DNA of 64,000 nucleotides from Plotosus lineatus (taxonomy: Eukaryota > Chordata > Actinopteri > Siluriformes > Plotosidae): contig CM045733.1 in NCBI GenBank assembly GCA_024760905.1, positions 68,392,501 to 68,456,500 of the forward strand, written 5' to 3'. Shown in pieces: positions 43,082-53,989 of this stretch. The notes below the pieces were generated by a model. The model did not search any database and had not been told where the DNA came from. It saw only the letters and a program-made list of their open reading frames with translations. Each line of letters starts with the position of its first letter. The stretch's first letter is position 1. The position numbers and the translations under genes are program-made.

Positions 43082-43210
43082 AGTTCATCGTTCATTTCCT
43101 AAACCGCTTAATATAATCCTAATTAGCGTCATGGGGAGGCTGGTGCCCATCTCAGCCGACTGGGGGGGGGGGGGGGGGAGGGCAGATTACACCCTGTACA
43201 GTGTTTGAGG
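43082..43210 (-). repeat. Fragment of the dispersed repeat with poly(G)
   Basis: gttcatttcctaaaccgctt, taatcctaattagcgtcatg, gaggctggtgcccatctcag; then (G)18. Confidence 0.7.
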
Positions 43211-43849
43211 ACCCTGAATTGGAGCAAAAGATAATCACATACCTTGACAGAAGGAACATAGCTGTTGCCAGCAGCGGTATCGAGGGGGTATCCTCATCTT
43301 CTTGAAAAAACTCAAAACAAACCAGGAAGCATAAACAGATGTGAACAAATATCTGACAAAGGAAAATACTGACGTTGCAAAATGAGAACGATTCCCGAAA
43401 AAATAAAACATGATCCATTTGATGTGATGAGCAAAATACAAGGTATTATTGGAACCAAATATGCCAGCAGTGAAGGTACATGTGCTGGTCATCAGGAAAT
43501 TGCAGAATTATAGGAGAATATTTTAGAACACACTGAAAACAATATCTTCAGTCACCTAAATTCTAAACTGATAATTGCTGCTAATTATGGAAATAAAAAT
43601 CCAAGCAACAGTCCCAGAGAGACGCTGATAAAAATATTAAAATTAAAAAAAGAATTACAGTGCTTACAAGTGTAAAAATTAAACATCTACTGACGGTATC
43701 AGAATTTATAACAATCCGATCAATATTTATGATATTGTTATGGACAGAAAACGGTAAGAACTGGAGGTATTTAAAAATAATTTGATACCATTCATCATGA
43801 AATATCACTTAATAAAATGGAAAGGTGTGTTATCAGTTCGGTTTTATTC

Positions 43850-44035
43850 ATTCAGTAGAAAAGTGACATGGGAAACAGTGGGCAACATCTGTATTTTTTT
43901 TCCATATAAAGGTATTTCTGAATCAATATTCATGAATCCTACTTATGGCATCCCACAGGGGTCAGTATTATACCAGAAACTGTTTATATCGTCCATAAAC
44001 GTTGTGTAAGATATTGAAGATACTAAAATTTGTTT
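43850..44035 (+). pseudogene. LINE reverse-transcriptase scrap with GIPQGS motif
   Basis: Frame YKGISESIFMNPTYGIPQGS then VLYQKLFISSINVV and stop. GxPQGSxLxPLLF is the RT block before the catalytic DD. No further RT sequence recognised. Confidence 0.55.
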
Positions 44036-44240
44036 TATTTTCACACAGTATTTTTTTTCTTCAGTGGAGAATTTGTCTCCACCCACCCACCCACCAACCG
44101 ATCCTGTCATTAACTTTTCATAATCATTAAAAAACAAGGTCGGGCTGTTTGTACGTCCTCCAATGAACACACAAATGCATGCGATAGTAGTCAAGGCTAA
44201 GATATAAAATAACTTTTCGTGTGTCATATTAGCCCAGCGG

Positions 44241-44583
44241 GCAGTGGTGGCCTAGTGGTATGGGGCACCGGATCGCTGATCCAAAAGTTGGGGGTTCAAG
44301 TCCCACTCTCCACAAGGTTGTCACTGTCCCCACCAGTGCAGCTAACTGGGTTATCAAAGGCCGGCCATGTCTCTCACTGTCTATGGTGTGAGGCAGGTAA
44401 AAGAACCATTGCTGACTTTCGACAAGAATAGCTGCGAAACCGTCAGCATGTTTCCGCCCTTCGATGGCCTGGCGAGCAGTCCAGGGTGTAATGTGCCCTC
44501 ACCCGGAGTCAGCTGGGATGGGCGCCAGCCTCCCTGTGACCCTAATTAGGATTAAGCGGTTAGAGAAAATGAACTGAACTGAA
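44241..44583 (+). mobile_element. tRNA-derived SINE, tail type 2
   Basis: Head gcagtggtggcctagtggta with box B ggttcaagtcccactctcc. Tail gtcagctgggatgggcgcca, gaccctaattaggattaagc, then (GAACT)n. Target duplication not resolved. Confidence 0.85.
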
Positions 44584-45103
44584 CATACTGTATTACAACA
44601 CACAAATTCAGCTGGAAAAATGTATATACCATATATACCATACAGTATGTACAAAGAGCTTAAGAATAAATAAAGCGCATTCGGCTTCATAAAGCACTGT
44701 ACACTCTGTATTTGTTCACTTGTATTATTGTTTATAAATTGCTTTGTGACGGTGTAAGGTGTTGCATATAAAAGCATCCCACAATCATTGCCCAAAGTAC
44801 AAAAAGAAAGTCTTAATTATACTAAACAATGTAAGTGTGAGGTAAACACTGTCGGTGGATGCAAAGGCAGTTTAATTAATTTTATTTACAGTGCAGCAAA
44901 ACAGATTCAGATTGTGAGCCAAGGTCAATGACAGTAAAGGGTCAGACAATGTGCAGACAACAACGGCTAGATGCAAAATATGTGAAAGAGAATAACAAAC
45001 AAATTCCGAACCAGAATATTCAGCACTTGCTGGCATCAGGCATGCTGGACTGATAGTATGCATTGTGTACGTAGTTGTTTTTTTTTAAATACATACCGTA
45101 TTC

Positions 45104-45143
<40 letters not shown>

Positions 45144-45326
45144 AAAAATAAAAGGACAGGACAAAGACTTTCTATTGAAACTCCATTTATCACTACAGAT
45201 CTGTTTCGCGGGGTGGTGAAACCATCCTGTCTCTTCAGGTGATTATAGAAGAATCTTTTATTTTTGTTATTTGCTCTACCAAAAAGTATTGAGCACTCTC
45301 CTACGGAAGGATCTACTCAGAAAATC

Positions 45327-45392
<66 letters not shown>
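45104..45392. repeat. (AT)n/(CT)n microsatellites around a short inverted repeat
   Basis: (AT)n at 45107-45140 and 45343-45391, (CT)n at 45328-45343. Between them aacaaaaataaaag (45142) and cttttatttttgtt (45256) are exact complements flanking a roughly 100-bp core containing gatctgtttcgcggggtggt. Possibly a Penelope-like or MITE fragment (uncertain). Confidence 0.6.
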
Positions 45393-45393
<1 letters not shown>

Positions 45394-45734
45394 TGTATGT
45401 GACTTGGGACAGGTGATAAGAAGTTCTGTTACAGGGACAATAAATATGGCACATGGGTGTTTTAGTTCATGTTTGTTGGACGTTGGAATGCGGTGCACTT
45501 AAGGAAGAGGAGTTTCGAACAGATGTTACAGATGGGTGTTGTGCTGAATGCTTATCATATAGCCTAGGAACAAGAGACATAAAATTACCATCCATAATGT
45601 AGAAACAACTCTACTGAGGAGTCTGAATAAAACATCTCTAACAAGGATAGGATGAGCATCATGAGATGGAAATGAAATCAAAATCTTCTCAATATGAGTA
45701 CAGTAATGGAACACTTGCCTAGAATGACCTCCAT

Positions 45735-46080
45735 CACTTGTGCGTGTGTGTGTGTGTTGGGGGGGGGGGGGGGTAGGTAGGGGTAGGGTAGGGTTCTGGC
45801 CCGGTGGTATACTGGCATACTGCTGGCATAGTGAGACAAAGGTCAGGAGTTCAAGCTCCACTATCACCAAGTAATTACCTCTGTCCTCCATGAAGCTAAC
45901 TAATCTTTTCCCTGGGAAACATCTGGCTGACGGGCCACTGATATGTACAGCGTCACAGAGATTTTCAGGTGTGAATTCTCTGTAAAGTGGAAGCGTCCAT
46001 CACACAGACCATCAGGGATAATTGTTAAGAGTCCCAGGGAAAAGTCCTCACAGTCCAAGAAATAATCGACATCGCCTGAA
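45735..46080 (+). repeat. Degraded tRNA-like SINE with GT/G-rich leader
   Basis: gttctggcccggtggtatac and ggtcaggagttcaagctcca look like A- and B-box sequences. The body differs from the other SINEs here. Preceded by (TG)n(G)n. Confidence 0.45.
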
Positions 46081-46288
46081 TGGGTTTGGCAATCAGTACC
46101 TTGACTGGGGAACTACATCCGTTATTCTTCCGCATGCTGCAAGATTGCTGCTTTATCTTTTACTGCTTTGTCTCTAAATGTGTTTTAAAAAGTGTTTTGT
46201 TTGTAATGGACATTTCCTCCATCTGTTTTTTTTTTCTCTTTCCTCTAGCTGGCCTCCTGCAGCTGCAAATTATTTTGTTTGTTTGTTA

Positions 46289-46475
46289 TAATTGTGGGGC
46301 AGGATGGTCCTCCAGTGATTGCTACATCCGCCTCACAGCAAGAACAGCCTGGGTTCAAGTCCTGGGCTTGTGTTTCTGTGTTGAGATTGCAAGTTGTCTC
46401 TGTGCTTGAATGGGTTTCCACGGAGGACTCTGGTTTCCTCCCACAGATCAAAAACATGGACATGAGGCTAGGCGG
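46289..46475 (+). repeat. Fragment of V-SINE-like/dispersed repeat
   Basis: cctcacagcaagaacagcctgg, gggttcaagtcctgggcttg, ggtttcctcccacagatcaa are typical of this fish repeat class. Confidence 0.6.
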
Positions 46476-46650
46476 CTGATCACAATAGCGGCATGCTCAA
46501 AAAGTGACTCACGCGACTGGCAATTTGTACAAAAAGCAAACAAACTGGCAACTTCTCAAGACTTTTAAATTATGTTTGCATTTAATCTGCAAAATATTTG
46601 CTTGCAAGTGGAGTCGTAAAACATTTTAACGTGAAATTTCAAAATATGGA

Positions 46651-46771
46651 ACAAAAAAAAAAAAAAAAAAAAAAAAAACTACAAAAAAAAAAATCTATTT
46701 GTGTCAGTCACTTTTCTATTGCACATCCACTGTGACCATCACATGACTGACTGTTTCACTGACCCTTGGTA

Positions 46772-46815
<44 letters not shown>
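46651..46815. repeat. Poly(A) and (TG)n microsatellites
   Basis: Poly(A) at 46651-46678 and (TG)n at 46776-46814. Confidence 0.95.
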
Positions 46816-46817
<2 letters not shown>

Positions 46818-47053
46818 AATGTTCTGCCCATGCACGAGTCTTACGAGCCGTTCAGGGTGTATCCTGCCTTCACCCAGTGTTGGCTGGAGAGCCTTTATAG
46901 GATTCAGTGGTCTGATTCCGTGTCTGTTGTCTTTTCCAGGACCGAAGAGTCTAAAGTGGGAGGAGCTGTTTTCTTTTAGTGCTGGTGTCTTCTTTCCTGT
47001 ATGTCATTTGTTTATCAGTTTTGATTATTCACTGATACATATGCATGTTTGGA

Positions 47054-47398
47054 GGCAGTGGAGGCCTGGTGGAATAGGGCGCTGGATCGCTGAGCCTAAG
47101 GTTGGGGGTTCGAGTCCCACTCTCCACAAGATTGTCACTGTCCCCCCCCAGTGCGGCTAACTGGGTTATCAAAGGCGGGCCATGTCTGTCAGTGTCTATG
47201 GTGAGAGGTTGATGTAAAAGAACCATTGCTGACTTTCGTAAAGAGGAGCTGCAAAGTCGTCAGCGTGTTTCTGTCCCTTGCTAAAAAGGGTTGTGTCAGG
47301 AAGGGCATCCGACGTAAAAACCTCTGAACCAAATCAAACATGATTAACTGTGGCGACCCCTGATAAAAGGGAAAAAGCTGAAAAGAAGAAGAAGAAGA
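47054..47398 (+). mobile_element. tRNA-derived SINE, tail type 1
   Basis: Head ggcagtggaggcctggtgga with box B gggttcgagtcccactctcc. Tail tgtcaggaagggcatccgac, ctgtggcgacccctgataaa, then (AAG)n. An imperfect target duplication around 'catg-atgttt' is visible. Confidence 0.88.
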
Positions 47399-47620
47399 CA
47401 TGAATGTTTGATACTGCAAAATTGTTGCTTTTGAGGCTGCCTCCAGTGCTTCCAGTCCTGGCCAGTCCTTCCCTATTCTATATATCAAGGGAAAGTTAAA
47501 GTATTTTATTATTTTTTTTTTTAACACTTGAGCCATAGTGGCTCATCAGGCCGGTGCTTATCCCCGGTTTCAATTCCTCCTGAAGGGGACGCTAGTCCTT
47601 CGCAGGTTACCTTCCCAGTA

Positions 47621-48409
47621 CAGTGATACCTCAGCTCACGAACATAATTGGTTCCCAGAAAGTGTGTGTGAGGCGAAAAGTTCATCTTCCGAACATTTAT
47701 TTCCCATAAGAAACCATTAAAATGAGAATAATCCGTTCCCAGGTCCCCATAAAACATAATTTTCTACTAAATAAACCTTAAAACTACACAAAAATATACC
47801 TTATTTTATGTATAATAAATGTGCTATTGTATTGTAATTAAAGAAATAAACTGTACTGTATAATAAAGTGGTTTTATTGACCTTTGTGATGGTAGTTGAC
47901 GGCTTGATGGAATGGAGTGGGAGGAGGAGGGAGGGAGGGACTTACTGTTTGGAAGGAGAGTTTGGAAACGCCTACTGTTTGGAAACACCCTTAGCCACAC
48001 ACGCACCCTTAATAGCTTCCTTGTTCTTAAGGATGGTAGCAATGGTAGACTTAGCGTACCGGTACTGGGACGCTGAGTCACACAAACGCACACCTCGTTC
48101 GTGTTTTTCAATGATCTCCGCCTGTGGTGGGGTCTTTTTCGGTCCCATAATAGCAAAAGTACACTCAATATGGTCCAAAATGTCTAGCAAACACAAACCA
48201 CTTCCGCACTCAAAGAAAGGGTGTGACGAACTGTGATGCCGTGAGCGTGCGTCAGCTTCTCGTGGCCGCCACCGTGGCGCTGTTCGACCGCGTGATTTGA
48301 TTCGTCCGCCGAAAACTAGTTCGTCAGCAGAGACTATATGCTCGCAAATTTAATGTTCTTGAGGCGAAAAGTTCGTGAGCTTAAGCGTTCGTCAGCGGAG
48401 GTTTTACTG
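47621..48409. mobile_element. Pogo/Tigger-like element copy 1, 789 bp
   Basis: TIR cagtgatacctcagctcacg and complement cagtaaaacctccgctgacg, flanked by TA (47619-47620; 48410-48411). About 98% identical to 50114-50902, same length, no indels. Confidence 0.92.
47972..48196 (-). CDS. Pogo/CENP-B-type HTH-only ORF, 74 aa
   Basis: Contains MGPKKTPPQAEIIEKHERGV, RLCDSASQYRYAKSTIATIL and KNKEAIKGACVAKGVSKQ, which match the N-terminal HTH of pogo/Tigger transposases. No catalytic domain in the element. Whether it is expressed is unknown. Confidence 0.5.
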   Translation of the reverse strand: MCLLDILDHIECTFAIMGPKKTPPQAEIIEKHERGVRLCDSASQYRYAKSTIATILKNKEAIKGACVAKGVSKQ

Positions 48410-48429
48410 TATATTTTTACTGGTACCCA

Positions 48430-50100
48430 TTAAGTGGTTACAGAAAATGAATGAATCCAGTACTACACTTCCTGGACATTGAGATTGCTGCAGTGAAAAA
48501 TTAAGATTTCAACCTGTGTTTGTGGTAATTCTTCTAAGTCTAAAAAGCTGCAACTTTCACCAAAATTTAGACTGAAAAAGGTATAAAGGTATCTAGAAGA
48601 AGTATTCAGGGATACTGAAGGCATTGAAATAAATATAAATACTACCAATTTTTATAGCTTTCAAATTTAAAAAGACTTTTCTGAAAATTCACAAAAAAAT
48701 GTTCTCAACCCACGAATGCTTCAAGCGGCTAAATTAGTCCAGTGGAAGTCCGCCATTCTGGATCTTCAGGGTTGTGTTTGTGATTGTGTTAATTGCTTCG
48801 AAAGCTTAAATTTTACTTTGAAAAAGTGCTATTGAAAATAGACAGAGAAAGCACATGTAAAAGAAAGGTGTTTAAAGTACCCCAGAAACACTGGCAGGTC
48901 TGAATGAGCAGAATGGTTCGTTGATGCTGAAAGTGCTAGTAATCGCTTTGTCTTGTGACTAAAAGGGGTCCACGCAGTGTCGTAATTAGAAGCGATCGTA
49001 CTCCACACAAAGCCTATTATAGCACTTGACATTTCACTGTATGGAATTAAGTTTTTGGCTTTTTCACAGCAAAAGAAAAAGGCCACAGGCTTTCAGGGAA
49101 CGGCTGATGAGTCTGCAATTAACTCAGCAAGGCACTCCAAATAGCAATCAGGACTCCAGACATTTCTCAGATCACGGCACCTCTGCAGTCTCCGTCAACA
49201 CAAAGATACAGGCTCTACCTAAAGGCGGAGCTAGCAATAGAGAATTCATTGATAGATGTGTGAGACTGGTGTTATCAAAGTAGCCCAATGCCTTTAAGGA
49301 GAAAAAAAAAAATAAAAAATAGATTATTCTCTAATACGTTTCCTGAATTCATTCTGAAGCAAATGAAGAAAAGCTTAAGTTTTCAGTTCACTCCTGTCAG
49401 TCGCTGATTCCCTCATTCATTAGTAAATAACAAGCGCAAAGATTAATCACACTGAGAGCCAATCAAAACACATTTAGTTGTTAAATGTCCATAATCTAAG
49501 CATGAATCTGTTCAATCGGAGGCCCAAAATAAAAACCATGCAACTTTAAGTGTTTAATGCAGTGCTTTTTAATAAAGGTGGAGCGTGTATGACCCTGGGG
49601 AACGTACTTTTCTCGAATTGTGTACGAGAATTAAGTGTAATTGCACCTCCACTCCAGTAGTTGGCTGTGGTGCTCTCATTGTCACGCTATGGTGTAGTGG
49701 TTTTTCCGCAGGAGCAAACGATATGAAGCGCAGTAAACAACTCCTCAAGAAACAACATGGAAACCTTTCTAACAGGAACGAAGAGAAAGGTGGAGAGAGA
49801 CGGAGATATCAAGACATAAATGAGTTGAATGAGTTTAAATAAGGATGTTTTTTTTTTTTTTTTAATTTCAGGCCCATGGTGCACTTTAAACCTTTTCTGT
49901 TACAGATTAAAAAACAAAGTTAATGAAGTTTTTCTTTATTGTAAGTTGAACTATATTTCTTTCTTTTTTGTTGTTGTTGTTGTTAATAAAGATGCAATGT
50001 TATGCAGAGGTGTACTAATAACTATTTTATAGACAAATAATACTATTTATCATCGCTCTCAGAGCGTGAAATGTTTTTTTTTTTTCTTCCTAGGGGGGGC
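48430..50100. other. Intergenic between the two pogo copies
   Basis: No gene recognised. Poly(T) at 49850-49863. ORFs short and unassigned. Confidence 0.45.
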
Positions 50101-50113
50101 GCCACAGAAAATA

Positions 50114-50902
50114 CAGTGATACCTCAGCTCACGAACATAATTGGTTCCCAGAAAGTGTGTGTGAGGCGAAAAGTTCATCTTCCGAACATTTATTTCCCAT
50201 AAGAAACCATTAAAATGAGAATAAGCCGTTCCCAGGTCCCCATAAAACATAATTTTCTACTAAATAAGCCTTAAAACTACACAAAAATATACCTTATTTT
50301 ATGTATAATAAATGTGCTATTGTATTGTAATTAAAGAAATAAACTGTACTGTATAATAAAGTGGTTTTATTGACCTTTGTGATGGTAGTTGATGGCTTGA
50401 TGGAATGGAGTGGGAGGAGGAGGGAGGGAGGGACTTACTGTTTGGAAGGAGTGTTTGGAAACGCCTACTGTTTGGAAACGCCCTTAGCCACACACGCACC
50501 CTTAATAGCTTCCTTGTTCTTAAGGATGGGAGCAATGGTAGACTTAGCGTACTGGTACTGGGACGCTGAGTCACACAAACGCACACCTCGTTCGTGTTTT
50601 TCAATGATCTCCGCCTGTGGTGGCGTCTTTTTCGGTCCCATAATAGCAAAAGTACACTCAATATGGTCCAAAATGTCTATCAAACACAAACCACTTCCGC
50701 ACTCAAAGAAAGGGGGTGACGAACTGTGACGCCGTGAGCGTGCGTCAGCTTCTCGTGGCCGCCACCGTGGCGCCGTTCGACCGCGTGGTTTGATTCGTCC
50801 GCCGAAAACTAGTTCGTCAGCAGAGACAATATGCTCGCAAATTTAAAGTTCTTGAGGCGAAAAGTTCGTGAGCTTAAGCGTTCGTCAGCGGAGGTTTTAC
50901 TG
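50114..50902. mobile_element. Pogo/Tigger-like element copy 2, 789 bp
   Basis: Same ends and TA duplication (50112-50113; 50903-50904). About 15 substitutions from copy 1 by eye. The HTH ORF (50465-50689, minus) is also kept, with a few residue changes. Confidence 0.92.
50465..50689 (-). CDS. Pogo/CENP-B-type HTH-only ORF, 74 aa (second copy)
   Basis: Same as the ORF at 47972 with changes such as YRYAKSTIAT to YQYAKSTIAP. Frame preserved in both copies; too short a time to infer selection. Confidence 0.5.
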   Translation of the reverse strand: MCLIDILDHIECTFAIMGPKKTPPQAEIIEKHERGVRLCDSASQYQYAKSTIAPILKNKEAIKGACVAKGVSKQ

Positions 50903-51656
50903 TAATTGAGAAGCACTGGGTTAATGCCGAAAAATATGACATCGCGACACAACAAAAGTGCGGCTCAGACAATTTCGTGCTTTGAATTATCGAGAAGAAC
51001 TCAGTATTTTTGTATTAACCATGGATGGGAAACATTGTAAACAACCGCACAATTTATTAAATTACCAATCAGCATTGAATATAGACAGGCAGACATTAGA
51101 CAGCTATCAAAGTCATGCTCCATGCTTCAGGGTCATTGCTCAGGAGCTCCACAATAAATTGGTACCCTGAAGCATCCACTGCTATTACGTCCCTGAGAAT
51201 TTACATAATAAAGCAACAGAGAAAATGTTGGCATTTTATCACAGTCTTGTAATTGGCAACGTCTTGTAATGTCTCATGACCATGTTGAGCTCAATTTTCC
51301 CATGAGTGCAAGTGTTCCTTATGTAAATAACATCGATGGGCAGGGCATTCAGCCCTTGACTTCAGCACATCTGTTTATGGTTGAGCACATCATAACTGAA
51401 TATTGATACTGATACATCAGTCCAGTATTTTAATACTGACTTTTCTTTACCAGGTTTCCAAAGTGGTTCACTGGTTAGCCAAGATGCCTCAGTACCCATA
51501 CTGGTCCCTAGTGGCTACCGAAACTGGTAGTATAAGGCTCCTTTCTTTGCACAGTAAAGTGTACAGTGTAGTGTCGGTCCTACATGTAGCGCTGTATTGG
51601 TGATCACGAGTGTTTGGCTTAGACTTGTGCAGTAAATGATCTTATGTAAAACCAAA

Positions 51657-51958
51657 AACCGATCCTAAGGTTGGGGGTTCAAGCCACGCTGTCAGCGGTT
51701 GTTACTGCTGTCCCCTAGTGCGGCTAACTGGGTTATCAAAGGCCGGCCAGGTCTCTCACTGTCTATTGTGAGAGACATGATAAAGAATCATTGCTGACTC
51801 TCGTCAAGAGTAGGCTACATAGCCGTCAGCGTGTTTCTGTGCTGTGATGACCTGGCGAGCTGTCCAGGGTGGACTCTGCCCTTGTCCAGAGTCGGCTGAG
51901 ATGGGTGCAATCTTCCCTGTGACCCTAATTAGGATTAAGCAGTTCAGAACATCAATGA
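51657..51958 (+). mobile_element. tRNA-derived SINE, tail type 2, head truncated
   Basis: Starts in the box-B part (aaggttgggggttcaagcca), then the SINE body and gaccctaattaggattaagc tail. Confidence 0.8.
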
Positions 51959-52594
51959 ATTTGCTTTTCTTTGAGTTGTACCAAGTGGTCTAATAAATTT
52001 GCTAAATGTTTTTCACCATTATACTGGAACCAAATTAAAATATCCAGATTCCACCCATGTACACGCAAAAAAACAAAAAACAAAAAACAAAAAAACAAAA
52101 AATGAGACAGATACGCTCACTGACACAGACAGGTGTGGATATAGTCAACTATATTTTGTGCTACAGAAAAGTAAAGACCAAATTAACAAATTTAAATGTA
52201 ATACTTCAACATGTCCAGCAGGTGAAACCTAGACCCACCAGAATTGAAGTAATGAGAAAAAGATTGGTGTGACTTGAGAGTAATTGGGAAAAAGAATGGA
52301 TGACGAAAATCATAATAATGAAGATATCTAACAAATAAATAAATAAATAAATAAAACTTCCTGCTTTTTCAGCTGCTTGCTGTTTTGACTCCAAATTGAT
52401 TGTGGCTTTGTATTTAGTCTGACTAACACATGTTTAGGAAGCAGGCTTTGTCCACGTTCGTCAGTGTCTGCAAACACAAAGTGGAGCCATATGGAGAAGT
52501 CTTCTGGGCTTCCTACACTCACCGACCAGCCATCTCGCATCTTCCAAATTTCAAAATAAATGAACAAAATACATATAGGCTAAAATTCTGTGAA

Positions 52595-52946
52595 GGGGCA
52601 ATGGTGGCCTGGTGGTAAAGGTGCTGGATCACTGATCCCAAGGTTGGGGGTTCAAGCTACGCTCTCAACGGGCTCTCACTGTCCCACCCCCCCCCCCCAC
52701 AGTGCAGCTAACTGGGTCATCAAAGGCTGGCCATGCCTCTCACTGTGTATGGTGTGAGGCTGTAAAAGAACCTTTGGTGACTTTCGACAAGAGAAGCTAC
52801 ATAGCTGTCGGCGTGTTTCCACCCTGCGATGATCTGGTGAGCTGTCCAGGTTGTACACTGCCCTCGCTCAGTGTCGGCTGGGATGGGTGCCAACCTCCCT
52901 GCGACCCTAATTAGGATTAAGCGGTTACAGAAAATGAATGAAAGGA
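52595..52946 (+). mobile_element. tRNA-derived SINE, tail type 2
   Basis: Head ggggcaatggtggcctggtg; box B gggttcaagctacgctctc; tail gcgaccctaattaggattaa and aatgaatgaa. Confidence 0.85.
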
Positions 52947-53055
52947 TGTGACGGATGTGTGAAGGATCAATGGTGCAGAGATTATGCGGTCATTAACATT
53001 CTATGAATGCATGGTGAATTGTAGAGTGGTGAGATCTTCATCACTAAGGGTAATA

Positions 53056-53986
53056 CAGTGGTACCTCAACTTACGAGTGTCCCTAATAACGAATTTTTCC
53101 ATGATACGAGCTTCAATCCCACCAAAAATCTGCCCCATCCAACGAGCAAATTTTCTACTTACGAACTCTGCTGGGGAACTGGCTTTTCTAGGATGATTAG
53201 CCTTGTATTCTTCTTTGTGTATTCCTCCGTGCGCCAAGAATACCTTGTGCAGTGCTTCACAAAATTATTTTCTGTTATGCCCCCTATAGGAACAAAACAA
53301 AACAAACACCCCCCCCCCCCCCAGCACACGACTATAAATAGTGTTTACTGCATTTCATATCGTTTGTTTGGTGCTTTTTCACTACACCAAATAAAACAGT
53401 GATAGTGCCACTGCCACCCAGTGTAGAGGATGTGCAATCACACTTATAAAGCTGGTCCACCAGTATGTGAAAAAAGCACCAAGCACTCTCCTATTGTGGA
53501 TCAAGTCGAAAGAGATCAGCGACGATGGGAGTGCGGCCGAGCAGCAGAAGACAAGTGATCAAAATTAGTGAAGAGAAAAAAAAGTTAAACAAATCCAAAA
53601 AAATAAAATAAATGAAAAAGTAAAAAGTAAAAAAAAAAAAAAAAAAAAATAGTAGTGTAAGTTAATGTGAAGTGCTATTATTAAGTTCAGACGCACTTAC
53701 TATATTGTTTATTGACTGATTGTTTATTCTTGTTTTATTATTATTTACAGTATTATTAATGTTACTTTACATGTGTTATTAATTTTGAAATGTTTACATG
53801 TTTATCTTAAATAAATTACGTCAAAAATACATGTTTGTGTCAGGTTATATGAGTTCGGGAGGGGGCTGGAACGGATTAATTGGTTTTCTATTGTTTCCCA
53901 TGGTAATTTCTGTTTCATCTTACGAACGTTTCCATTAACGAGCTCACCCTCGGAACGGATTAATTTCGTAAGTCGAGGTACCACTG
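53056..53986. mobile_element. Pogo/Tigger-like MITE, 931 bp
   Basis: TIR cagtggtacctcaacttacg and complement cagtggtacctcgacttacg, flanked by TA (53054-53055; 53987-53988). No transposase seen. The first 290 bp is also present at 22044. Includes C and A homopolymers. Confidence 0.92.
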
Positions 53987-53989
53987 TAA

